A stretch of DNA of 64,000 nt, from NCBI GenBank assembly GCA_965116685.1, contig OZ220707.1, forward strand, positions 682,001 to 746,000, read 5' to 3'. Shown here in pieces: positions 45,715 through 55,500 of this stretch. The stretch is from Bin80 sp965116685 (GTDB lineage Bacteria; Bacteroidota; Rhodothermia; Rhodothermales; Bin80). Position numbers and translations under genes: made by a program. The notes under the pieces were generated by a model, which was not told the origin of the DNA, ran no database searches, and was given only the letters and a program-made list of their open reading frames with translations. Each line of letters starts with the position of its first letter. The first letter of the stretch is position 1.

Positions 45715-46096
45715 GCATCGAGTTCACCCCGCAGTGACTGAGCGTATCATCAAGAAAAAAAGCAAACTCCATCCACGCCGAAGCCAGCCGCCCATCAATT
45801 GAAATATGAACATCCCATATCCGCTCGTCCCATACCTCGTCATGCGGTGTACCAACCGCTTGGACAAACCCATCCGTGGGACCGATACGTAGACCTTGAG
45901 AACCAGCCCGAGCCATTAAGGCTTCTTCGTGCAATACGCTGCGTACCATCGTACTGTCACCAGCACGCATCCCATCAAATAAACGATCAATCACGGCCCG
46001 AACTTCAGCCTCATTCGACTGGGCATACGCAGGTACACCCATCACGGCAACTGTAATTACGAACCCACAAGAGAGAAAATAAGAGAGCCTTTGCAT
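45623..46096 (-). CDS. Exported NTF2/SnoaL-like protein
   Basis: 157 aa from the ATG at 46096 (MQRLSYFLSCGFVITVAVMGVPAYA, a good signal peptide cut before QSN); the frame also opens at 46165. The mature part starts EAEVRAVIDRLFDGMRAGDSTMVRSVLHEEALM and has DVHISIDGRLASAWMEFAFFLDD and YQTDEGWKIIYLADTNRP. This is the cone-shaped fold of nuclear-transport-factor-2-like proteins with a DUF4440-type layout. No catalytic residues can be named. Its last 92 nt are duplicated on the other side of the insertion sequence. Confidence 0.8.
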   Translation of the reverse strand: MQRLSYFLSCGFVITVAVMGVPAYAQSNEAEVRAVIDRLFDGMRAGDSTMVRSVLHEEALMARAGSQGLRIGPTDGFVQAVGTPHDEVWDERIWDVHISIDGRLASAWMEFAFFLDDTLSHCGVNSMQLYQTDEGWKIIYLADTNRPPTCEVPDQRP

Positions 46097-46413
46097 GTAG
46101 ATACCGATATAAACTTCCAGCCAAACTCTTACTTCATGGATCCGTTCCGCTTTATGATCCCTCATGATTCCTCCTCTCTTTTTCGTGACTGATTCGTTTC
46201 AAATACCGCTGGACATACTTGGGCACACATCCAATCTTCCCAGATCAGGTATATGATGTTACGCCAGATCACCGCCTATTCAACCGATAGCAGCTGTTCA
46301 AACTCATCGACTGGTAGCGGACATTGAAAAATCCATTAAGTTTGATGTGATGTGGGATCACTATCTTGGATTTTACACCCTGTTTTCGGGAATTTCTTGA
46401 AAAAACCTAGCTG
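46097..46413. other. 317-bp intergenic region before the methyltransferase gene
   Basis: Between the NTF2-like gene (minus) and the methyltransferase gene (plus), so it should hold divergent promoters. No clear -35/-10 boxes and no open frame of substance were found; a short in-frame extension of the NTF2-like gene reaches 46165. Confidence 0.4.
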
Positions 46414-49377
46414 ATGAGGATCGGACGAACCACAGAGGAATCCTTCAACGGCGCACTTGGCGCCGCGCTGCGGCGCACGAGTGTGCGCTGGTCTGAAACT
46501 CCGGAATATGTCCGGGTGGAAGAAACGGATCTCCTGCATGGCAAGCCGGGATTGAAGCCGGATATTTTGATCAACGACGGGGTATTTCCACCGGTCATTC
46601 TTGAATGTTCGTTTACCGGCCCTGATGCAGATCAGGATGCCATAAAGCGACTCGGATTGGAAACCCAGCAAGGCCGATTCCGAATCAGCACCGCCATCGC
46701 ACTCCATATCCCGGAGCGCTTTCGTCAGCAGCAGGGGTTCACCATCACAGAGACTCTGCTCAGCGGCGAACCGCTTGCATACGCGGTTCACCAGCTATCC
46801 GAGCGTCAGGGACAACTCTCCATTGCAGATACCTCTCAACGGCGGTGGCCCAAACAGGGATTCATTGAGGGGACCGTGTTTGATCTTGCCTCCCTCCTGC
46901 CTTCCATTGGATTCCCTCGTGAACGCATGGAGGATATTGCAGACAACGTTGCACGACTGGTCGAAGAGGCCGCCAGTGGACTGGAGATCACCCTTTCCCT
47001 GAAACAGCAGCAGCAAATTGCCCGCCATCTGCATCAGCGCTCATCACTGAAGGGACTTCGGACCATGATGGTGTTATGGTTGAATGCGCTCTTGACCCAG
47101 CAGCGGCTGGCCGTGCAGGGAGCGGAGGTGGTGCCCCATCTAGATCTCATCAGCGATACCTACCCGGATGTGCGTGCACAGATGAAAACCTGGCGTGCAA
47201 TCAATCAACGAAACTGGAATTCGGTGTTTGAGCCGGCAATCGAAATGCTCCGGCTCTCGAGCACCTTCAATCCCGCCGAAACCTCCCGGATGCTGTTCAA
47301 GCTCATCAGCGCCACACAGCAGATCGAGACTGCACAACTGGGATTGCACATCAGTGTGGGAGCGGAGCTGTTCCCCAAGCTGAGCGAAGATCGAAAGCAG
47401 GCGGCCGCCTTTTACACACAGCCAGCAACGGCAGAGCTTTTGGCAAACCTAGCGATTACGCCCTCTATACTCAGCGCCGACCAGTGGCGGGATGCGGACC
47501 TTTTCAGAAAGCGGCATCTCAGTGACCTGGCCTGCGGGACCGGCACGCTCCTTCGTGCGGGCTATCGCCGCGTCGCGACCTTGCATGAGCAGGCCGGGGG
47601 AACCTCCAAAAGCTTGGGGCGCCTTCATGCAAGTGCAATGGAAGGGGGACTGATGGGCACCGATATCAGCCCAATTGCGGCGCACTTGACTACCTCATCC
47701 CTCGCAGCATTGGGATCAGGAGCCCCCTATGGAGATACACAAATCGGATGGGTTGATGTGGGCGGCGAAAAAGGACAGACCGGATCGCTGGAGTACTTTG
47801 CCACACAAAAAATCGTGGACCTCTTCCATGTGGGAAGCGGCAAATCTACCGGCAATCACAATAACGGCGAAAACTCGGTCGCAGTCGCTGATGCATCGCT
47901 GGACTGGATCCTGATGAATCCTCCCTATTCCAGGACACGGGGTGGACAGAGTGTGTTTGATGTTGCAGGGCTTTCAGTCGCAGAGCGAAAGGCCTGTCAG
48001 AAGCGATGGAGGGATCTGGTAAAGAACGAGCCCGTCAACAACCAGGCGGGCTTGGCCGCCTCCTTTCTTGCACTGGCACGCCGCAAATGCAAACCGGGAG
48101 GACGCATTGGCTTTGTCCTGCCGCTCTCCGCTGCCTTTGCAGAATCATGGGCCATCACACGGCGCATGATGGAAGAAGAGTTTGAAGACTTGGTCGCAAT
48201 TGCAATCGCCAGTGGACAAGCACTGGGCAGAAGTGCCTTGTCTGCAGACACCGGCATGGAAGAAATGCTGTTGGTTGGGACCAAGCGGACCAATCATCGC
48301 CCGAATGGCGAGCCCGCTTCTGATCGGGTTTATTGCATTACGTTACGAGAGCCTGTGCTGCGGGTAGGAGAAGCCGGTGAGGTGGCGCGGACGATCCAGC
48401 GTGCGATTGAGAATGTGCAGGATTCCACGGCTAGTTACCCGGTCCGGGTTGGGCAGGATGAAATCGGACAGATCTGCGCGTTTATCGTGAGGATGCCGGG
48501 GACTCCCTGGAGTCCATTGGGCGTGCTGCATGCGGACCTTGCACTGGCTGCCGATGCGCTGTTGGAGGGAGAACTGTTGTTCAACGGCCATGCTGTACCG
48601 ATTGGAGTCCCCATGTCTCCCATGAAAGAACTCTTTGAGGTTGGTCCGACGCACGACCTGATCGGCCATCTTTCTGGGAGAGATCCTCGCGGCGCCTTTG
48701 AATTCCATCCGGTATTTGACACGGTCGACGCCATGGGGCCTGACCGTGCACTTTGGAAGGCCGACAGCAGCACACAGAGACGCCTGGTGGTGCCACTGAC
48801 ACACAAAGGAACCGCCCCCGCGGGAGTCGGATCCGAAGCAAAGCGGGAAGCCATGCGACAATTCCGCAGTACGCTGTTCTATGCACGAAATATGCGCTGG
48901 ACCTCCCAGACACTTCTGGCTGCCACAGCAGCGCACCCCGGCATGGGAGGGCGTGCCTGGACCTCGTTACAGCATGAGGATGAACGGATACGCAAGGCGT
49001 TTGCACTGTGGGCGAACTCCACCCTGGGGTTCCTGGTGCACTGGACCCAAGGCCAGAGAACGCAAAGCGGTCGAGCTACGACCCAAATAAAAGCACTCGC
49101 CAATATCCCCTGCCCCAGACTGGACCAGATCCCAGAAATTCGGTTGGAGCAGGCTGTGCTTGCATTCGATGAACTTTCCGGCAAGGAACTGCTGCCCGCC
49201 TGTCAGGCACATGCAGACGAGGTGCGAAAAAAGATCAATCAGGCCGCCCTTGAAATGCTGAACCTGAACCATGACCAAATTCCCGAAACCCTGGAGACAC
49301 TACGCTGGCTGTGGTGCAACGAGCCATCCGTGCATGGACAGAATCGAAAAGCACTCGAGCTTTTGAAGCAGAATTGA
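46414..49377 (+). CDS. Orphan N6-adenine DNA methyltransferase with nuclease-like N-terminus
   Basis: 987 aa. Motif X-like FYTQPATAELLANL is at about 330-345, the SAM-binding motif I DLACGTGTLLRAGY begins near 371, and the catalytic motif IV NPPYSRTRGG is at 502-511; together these define a gamma-type N6-adenine methyltransferase. The N-terminal 100 residues have PDILI (D50) and ILECS (E64-C65-S66), which resemble a PD-(D/E)xK nuclease core with the lysine replaced by serine. The C-terminal 350 residues, with WTSLQHEDERIRKAFALWANSTLGFLVHW and GRATTQIKALANIPCP, look like a target-recognition region. No separate restriction, specificity or helicase gene is adjacent. It may be a type IIG-like single protein, a decayed one, or an orphan methyltransferase; the nuclease idea is inference. 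Confidence 0.8.
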   Translation: MRIGRTTEESFNGALGAALRRTSVRWSETPEYVRVEETDLLHGKPGLKPDILINDGVFPPVILECSFTGPDADQDAIKRLGLETQQGRFRISTAIALHIPERFRQQQGFTITETLLSGEPLAYAVHQLSERQGQLSIADTSQRRWPKQGFIEGTVFDLASLLPSIGFPRERMEDIADNVARLVEEAASGLEITLSLKQQQQIARHLHQRSSLKGLRTMMVLWLNALLTQQRLAVQGAEVVPHLDLISDTYPDVRAQMKTWRAINQRNWNSVFEPAIEMLRLSSTFNPAETSRMLFKLISATQQIETAQLGLHISVGAELFPKLSEDRKQAAAFYTQPATAELLANLAITPSILSADQWRDADLFRKRHLSDLACGTGTLLRAGYRRVATLHEQAGGTSKSLGRLHASAMEGGLMGTDISPIAAHLTTSSLAALGSGAPYGDTQIGWVDVGGEKGQTGSLEYFATQKIVDLFHVGSGKSTGNHNNGENSVAVADASLDWILMNPPYSRTRGGQSVFDVAGLSVAERKACQKRWRDLVKNEPVNNQAGLAASFLALARRKCKPGGRIGFVLPLSAAFAESWAITRRMMEEEFEDLVAIAIASGQALGRSALSADTGMEEMLLVGTKRTNHRPNGEPASDRVYCITLREPVLRVGEAGEVARTIQRAIENVQDSTASYPVRVGQDEIGQICAFIVRMPGTPWSPLGVLHADLALAADALLEGELLFNGHAVPIGVPMSPMKELFEVGPTHDLIGHLSGRDPRGAFEFHPVFDTVDAMGPDRALWKADSSTQRRLVVPLTHKGTAPAGVGSEAKREAMRQFRSTLFYARNMRWTSQTLLAATAAHPGMGGRAWTSLQHEDERIRKAFALWANSTLGFLVHWTQGQRTQSGRATTQIKALANIPCPRLDQIPEIRLEQAVLAFDELSGKELLPACQAHADEVRKKINQAALEMLNLNHDQIPETLETLRWLWCNEPSVHGQNRKALELLKQN

Positions 49378-49619
49378 GACCATTCACCTTGCAAAAACGC
49401 TCCCAAAACTCGCTGCACTAAGTATATAATCGCCAAAAATTTTGCGTAGTTAGTGCTTGATCCTCTAAATTTTCCCACTGGAAATGAACGCATGTCTCTT
49501 ATCCTGTAACGACAAGGACTACTTGATCATTGTTTGAACGAGGGTGCTCCTCACGTGAAATTTCGTACATTTGGCTATTGAATGCATAAAATCCGACCGA
49601 TTTCCATAGGCGCCAAAAC

Positions 49620-51191
49620 ATGAAAAACAATCTTTATGTCGCAAGAACTGCCATCATTGTTGCTTTGGGTGGATTCCTTATGGGCTTTGATGCTTCAGTC
49701 ATCTCTGGAGTTGTTGGCTTTATTGAGATCGAATTTGCTCTTAGCGATTTAGAACTTGGATGGGCAGTCAGCTCGTTGACCCTTAGTTCAACGCTCGCCA
49801 TGTTGGCGGCTGGACCACTCAGCAATCTGATCGGCCGGCGCAGCGTCCTTTATTGGGCGGCCGTCCTTTATGCCGTTTCGGCGGTTGGGTCTGCTCTGGC
49901 TCCCTCCTACCTGATTCTGGTGATCGCCCGTATGGTTGGGGGGCTGGGAGTTGGTGCATCGCTCATTATCGCCCCGATGTACATTGCAGAAATCTCTCCG
50001 CCTCTACTTCGGGGACGGATGGTGTCGTTCAATCAACTCAATATCGTGATTGGAATTACGGTCGCCTTTTTTACGAATTACGTCATTTTGCAACTCGGTG
50101 ATTCCTCTGCTGCCTGGGCACAGGAGATGAATTTTGGCCCTTGGAACTGGCGCTGGATGCTAGGCCTGGAAACACTTCCCGCTATACTCTACTTCTTTGC
50201 GCTTTTTGCAGTACCTGAAAGTCCCCGCTGGCTTGTGATGAAGGGGCGTGTCACCGAGGGACTGGCAATCATGACGCGGGCAAGTGGAGCTAATGAAGCA
50301 GAAAAAGATCTGCAAGAAGTCCAGGCTAGCCTCAATGCAGACGCTGCGAAGGATAAGGTTGGCTTTGCCGCTTTGTTTGCACCGGCACTAAAGCTCGCAC
50401 TCCTCATCGGAATTGTGATTGCCGTTGTGCAACAAATTACAGGAATCAATGCAGTGTTCTTCTATGCTCCTATGATCTTTGAGCAGTCGGGGATTGGAAC
50501 GAATGCCTCTTTCGTCCAAGCGATCCTGGTTGGCATCGTTAACCTGGTCTTTACCATCGTAGCGATTGCTCTGGTTGACCGACTGGGGAGAAAGCCGCTA
50601 CTTGTTCTGGGGCTTTCAGGAATCACCATCGCCATGGCAGTATTAGCCTATGGATTCTATAGCGCCACCTACACGCTACCTATGGACGTAGTTCTCCCCG
50701 CTGCCATCAATCAACAGGCCCTGCAACCGATTCTCGACATAACCTTCAACTCTGACGTTGAGTTCAAGCAAGCACTTGAAGCCGCATTGGGGCTTTCTGT
50801 CGCAAGAGAATTTGAGTCCGACCTGATTGCGGCAGCCATCAGCATGAACCCGGCCCTTATCCTGACCGGCATCCTAGGGTTTGTCGCCTCATTTGCAGTT
50901 TCCCTTGGCCCAGTCATGTGGGTACTTTTCTCAGAACTCTTTCCAAACCGGGTACGTGCACTGGCGATTTCATTTGTTGGATTGATCAATTCTGCTATAA
51001 GTTTCACCGTTCAACTGGTTTTCCCATGGGAGCTGGCGAATCTGGGCAGTAGTACAACGTTTCTCCTGTATGGGATCATGGCTGCGGCTGGCCTCATTTT
51101 TGTCATCTTTATTCTCCCCGAAACGAAAGGACGATCCCTGGAATCCCTGGAATCCCTCCTTGCAGGAAAACCGAAAACTGAACCCCAATAG
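49620..51191 (+). CDS. MFS sugar porter (XylE/GLUT type)
   Basis: 523 aa with about 12 membrane segments. Sugar-porter landmarks are GGFLMGFDASVISGV in TM1, GRRSVLYWAAVLYAV after TM2, PMYIAEISPPLLRGRMVSFNQL, VPESPRWLVMKGR between TM6 and TM7, QQITGINAVFFYAPMIFEQSG in TM7, and the C-terminal PETKGRSLE. The family moves monosaccharides by proton symport or facilitated diffusion. An enlarged loop of about 70 residues between TM9 and TM10 (around 365-420) is unusual. The next gene starts 2 nt after the stop, so sugar uptake is linked to the hydrolase. Confidence 0.92.
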   Translation: MKNNLYVARTAIIVALGGFLMGFDASVISGVVGFIEIEFALSDLELGWAVSSLTLSSTLAMLAAGPLSNLIGRRSVLYWAAVLYAVSAVGSALAPSYLILVIARMVGGLGVGASLIIAPMYIAEISPPLLRGRMVSFNQLNIVIGITVAFFTNYVILQLGDSSAAWAQEMNFGPWNWRWMLGLETLPAILYFFALFAVPESPRWLVMKGRVTEGLAIMTRASGANEAEKDLQEVQASLNADAAKDKVGFAALFAPALKLALLIGIVIAVVQQITGINAVFFYAPMIFEQSGIGTNASFVQAILVGIVNLVFTIVAIALVDRLGRKPLLVLGLSGITIAMAVLAYGFYSATYTLPMDVVLPAAINQQALQPILDITFNSDVEFKQALEAALGLSVAREFESDLIAAAISMNPALILTGILGFVASFAVSLGPVMWVLFSELFPNRVRALAISFVGLINSAISFTVQLVFPWELANLGSSTTFLLYGIMAAAGLIFVIFILPETKGRSLESLESLLAGKPKTEPQ

Positions 51192-51192
51192 A

Positions 51193-52515
51193 ATGTTTTA
51201 TCAACGTCTTCTCTTTATCTCCATGTTACTCCTGTTCGTGCTTGGGACAAGCCTTCTGCATGCGCAGGAACCCGCTGTCGTGGAAATCCGCCAGGTAGAT
51301 GGGAAATACCACCTGTTCAAAGACGGAACACCTTTCTATATTCACGGAGCAGGCCTCGAATTCGGAAATATTGAGGCTCTAGCCTCCCACGGAGCCAACT
51401 CCTTTCGTACTTGGCGTACGGATAATGGCCAAAGCAGTGGCATGGAAGTACTTGACCGTGCACATGCAAACGGGATGATGGTCACGATGGGGATTGAAAT
51501 TGCCCGTGAGAGACCCGGGACTGGACGCGGTGTATTCAGCTTTGATTATGGCGACTCTGCGGCGGTTGCCGCCCAATTGGGGAGGGTTCGAGAGGAGGTC
51601 CTGCTCTACAAAGATCATCCCGCTTTGCTGATGTGGGGAATCGGAAATGAATTGAATCTGGGAGCATCAAACCCACTGGTCTGGAATGCAGTGAATGATA
51701 TCTCCAAAATGATCCACGAAGTGGACGGAAATCACCCGACACTGACGATGCTGGCTGGAATCCATCCTGAACTGATTCAGCAGATCAAAACTCGCGCGCC
51801 TGATCTGGACCTGCTTGGGATTCAGATGTACGCCGATATTGTCAATTTGCCACGTTACCTGAGAGAATCTGATTGGAATGGCCCTTATGTCGTGACCGAG
51901 TGGGGAGCCACAGGACATTGGGAAGTACCTACGACATCCTGGGGAGCACCGATTGAAAACAACTCTACGGTCAAAGCAGACTGGTATGATCAACGTTACG
52001 AAACCGCAATCGCATCCGACACCACCCAGTGCATTGGCTCCTACGTATTTCTCTGGGGACAAAAACAAGAGCGTACAGCGACCTGGTATGGCATGTTTAT
52101 GCCAGACGGAGACAAAACCGCTGCGGTTGACGTCATGGAGTACAAATGGACCGGTTCATGGCCATCGAATCTGTCTCCCAGGATTGATTCGTTTACACTC
52201 AATGACATGGAAGCAAATGCCAGCATTGAATTGACTGCAGGCACGGAGACATCCAGCACCGTCATCGCGACCGACACTGAAGGGGATTCACTCAGCTATC
52301 ATTGGAGTGTACGGCCCGAAGCCATGGAGGTGGGCCATGGTGGGGATGATGAAGCCGAACCACCCCTCATACCTGATCTGTTCATGACTATTAATGACGG
52401 ACATGTCAATTTTAATGCGCCGCCAGAACCAGGCGCCTATCGATTATTTATTCATATTACCGATGGCCAAGGAAGTGCGGCGCACGCCAACATCCCGTTC
52501 CTCGTCACAGAATAG
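51193..52515 (+). CDS. Exported glycoside hydrolase, GH2-like TIM barrel with PKD-like tail
   Basis: 440 aa from ATG 51193; a longer frame into the upstream gene is ignored. The signal peptide ends near LLHAQ (about residue 24). The barrel carries the clan GH-A pair: proposed acid/base E153 in LLMWGIGNELN and nucleophile E236 in YVVTEWGATGHWE. From about 330 a PKD/cadherin-like beta-domain (PRIDSFTLNDMEANASIELTAG, DTEGDSLSYHWSV) finishes the protein. Relation to GH2-type beta-glycosidases is clear in the barrel but the substrate is unknown. It follows the sugar porter by 1 nt and overlaps the phosphorylase-like gene. Confidence 0.78.
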   Translation: MFYQRLLFISMLLLFVLGTSLLHAQEPAVVEIRQVDGKYHLFKDGTPFYIHGAGLEFGNIEALASHGANSFRTWRTDNGQSSGMEVLDRAHANGMMVTMGIEIARERPGTGRGVFSFDYGDSAAVAAQLGRVREEVLLYKDHPALLMWGIGNELNLGASNPLVWNAVNDISKMIHEVDGNHPTLTMLAGIHPELIQQIKTRAPDLDLLGIQMYADIVNLPRYLRESDWNGPYVVTEWGATGHWEVPTTSWGAPIENNSTVKADWYDQRYETAIASDTTQCIGSYVFLWGQKQERTATWYGMFMPDGDKTAAVDVMEYKWTGSWPSNLSPRIDSFTLNDMEANASIELTAGTETSSTVIATDTEGDSLSYHWSVRPEAMEVGHGGDDEAEPPLIPDLFMTINDGHVNFNAPPEPGAYRLFIHITDGQGSAAHANIPFLVTE

Positions 52516-55500
52516 TGACTTTCAGGGTATCTTTGCCGGGCACACTAAACTGTACCCCAGCCGGGGTACATGCTCCGGGCAACTCGTTGAACGCTATGGC
52601 GAATCCTGGTACAGGATCTCAAATTATGACCAACTAGCTCCCTTCCTGATTACGCTGGCCAGTACAGGAGATCACTGGCTTTTCATTTCCAGTACGGGGG
52701 CATTGACCGCCGGGCGCCGAAATGCAGATCATGCGCTTTTCCCGTATGTGACCGACGATAGGCTTCATGATGCAGCGTCCCATACCGGGAGCGTCACCTT
52801 GGTACGCGTTGATCGTTCCAACCGAACCATGCTTTGGGAGCCATTTAACCCTGGGCAACGTGGGTTATATCGAATCGAACGGAATCTATACAAGAATACT
52901 GCCGGCAATAAACTGTTATTTGAGGAATTCAACCGAGACCTCAGTCTCCGCTTTTCTTACAGTTGGCAGTGCGTCAATACGTTCGGCTTTGTTCGGCGTG
53001 CTCGGCTGGAGAGTACTTGGCATCTACCCATGCGCATTAGCGTACTGGACGGAATTTTCAATATTCTCCCTTCGGGGGTCAGTGCGGAACTCCAAAGATC
53101 TCGCAGCACACTGGTTGATGCTTATAAAGTGAATGAATTGGAAAAACAGATTGGTGTTTTTTCGCTGAGCTCACTAGTCGTTGACCAGCCGGTTCCAGAG
53201 GAAGCATTACGAGCTACCCTGGTCTGGCAAAACGGACCGCGCCCAAACTCAATCCTGCTGTCTACAGCGCAATTAGACATCTATAGGGAAGGGCAGCAAC
53301 TCAGTACAGACCATACAATCCTTGGCCGACGAGGTGCGTACCTGGTCGAACGTAATCTTCGCCTCACAAAAGATCGCGCTGTGTCTTGGGATTTAATTGC
53401 AGATGTAGATCAGCATGTGGGGAATCTTATTGAGTTGCAAACAGCTTTGGGGGAATCCTCTACATTCATCCGCAAGTTGCGTCACCAGGAGCAACAAGAC
53501 ACCACTGATCTTCGAAAACTCATTGCGGGTGCGGATGGTCTGCAAAAAACTACGCAAAGCATCCAGGATCTGCGACACTATAGCAATACACTGTTTAACG
53601 CAATGCGAGGAGGGATCCCCCTCCGCGGATATACTGCTGACAAACAGGACCTGATTCGTTTCGTGTCTGTGCGTAATCGAAATCTTGCATCTTCTCCCTA
53701 TCTGGAAGCTCTGGAGGACAGCATAGATCTCTCGCAACTATCTCCCCCGGAAGATCCTCAATTACGCAGACTGATCGCTGAATATTTGCCGTTGGCATAC
53801 AGTAGGCGACATGGGGATCCGAGTCGTCCCTGGAACCTGTTCGAAATCCGCACACACAACGAAAACGGGGAACTGCAATTAGACTATTCGGGGAACTGGC
53901 GGGATCTATTTCAGAACTGGGAGGCTTTGGGTAGATCCTTTCCCCGTTACTATTCAGCAATGCTGACCGCCTTCGTCAACGCGTCTACAGCCGATGGGTA
54001 TAATCCATACCGGATTGGACGCAGTGGTGTGAACTGGGAAATCCCTGATGAAACCGATCCATGGGCCTCTATTGGGTACTGGGGGGATCATCAGCTCACC
54101 TATCTGCTCTGCCTGTTGGAGTGGACACATGCACACGATCCAGACACCCTTGCGCAACTCATGAATCTGCGCATCTTCAGTTATGTGCAAATTCCCTACC
54201 GACTTGCCGATTATGACCAGATCCTTACCGATCCAAAACACTCCGTAGAATTTGACTGGGATTTACACAAGAAACTATCTGCCCGAGTGCTGGAAACAGG
54301 ATCGGATGGATACCTTCTGCAGACCCCCGAAGGAAAGCCGGTTCTCGTAACGCTTGCAGAAAAACTCCTCGTTCCCGCCCTTACCAAGCTCTGCGCAATG
54401 GTACCTGGAGGAGGAATCTGGCTCAACACGCAGCGCCCCGAATGGAACGATGCAAACAATGCCTTGGCGGGCTGGGGCTGTTCCCTGGTAACGCTCTTTC
54501 ATTTGCACCGATATCTGGAATTTGTCGGAGATTTGTATCAGACATCAGAGACATCCTATTTGGTTTCCCCGGAAGTTTCTGACTGGCTGGATGAGGTTCA
54601 CCAAGCATTGTCCATCTGCGGCAATGTATCGAATTCCTCCGACCGATTTGAAGCGATGAGTGCGTTGGGACGCGCTGCATGCCGATATCGTGCAACCCTG
54701 TATACCAAGGGGCTCCAGAAAGAGCCGATCCCGCTGAACGCCTCGGCTCTGGCAGATTTCTGTACGCTTGCCTGTGATGCGATCCAGCCGACGCTTCGGA
54801 AATCTATCCGAGAAGATGGTCTTGCACACAGTTACACTGTGCTTCATCCCCAGCCAGATGAATCCATTGATGTTGAAGCCCTACAACTCATGTTGGAAGG
54901 ACAGGTGGCCGCCCTGGCCTCCGGCAGCCTCAGTGCACAGGATGCTCTGATTCTACTGGATGCGCTCAAAGGTAGCTCTCTCTACAGTAATCTGCAGGGC
55001 AGCTATCTGCTTTATGCGGATAAAAAACTGTCTAAATTCAGCCTGCGTAATCATATTTCCCCAAATGATGTCGTGCGGCTCTTATTGGTGCGAAAATTGA
55101 TCCAGAACGAGGACAACCGTCTCATCAACCGGAGTGATACCGGACAATACTACTTCAATCCAGCGCTGGTGAATGCCGTCGAAGTGGAAACCTTACTGGA
55201 TGTCTTACAGGACGAAGGCTATAAAATCACGGCCAACAGTCGATCACAGATTCTCGCACTCTACGAAAAGACTTTTAAGCACGCGTCTTTCACTGGACGG
55301 TCCGGTCGATTTTTTAAGTATGAAGGTCTCGGTTGTGTTTACTGGCACATCATCTCCAAACTGCTCCTGGCCGTACAAGGCACGTTTTGGAAAGCAGTGG
55401 ATACGAACGCTCCGGCGAGCTCCCGTAAGGCACTTGCCCGGCATTATTACGAAATCCGCAACAGCCTGGGGGGAAGTCAGCCGCCTGCCAAATATGGCGC

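Noticed and set aside
46414..49377. Reading the methyltransferase as part of BREX, DISARM or a type I restriction system
   Set aside because: No helicase, phosphatase, specificity subunit or nuclease gene lies on either side; neighbours are an NTF2-like gene and a sugar porter.
41708..49377. Prophage or integrative element
   Set aside because: No integrase, phage structural or conjugation genes, and the tRNA-Ala at 60855 has no adjacent integrase or repeated 3' end.
52394..52462. Extended start of the phosphorylase-like gene
   Set aside because: It would overlap the upstream hydrolase gene by 122 nt and adds residues (MTDMSILMRRQNQ) unlike the rest; the Met at 52463 is preferred, though overlap remains 53 nt.
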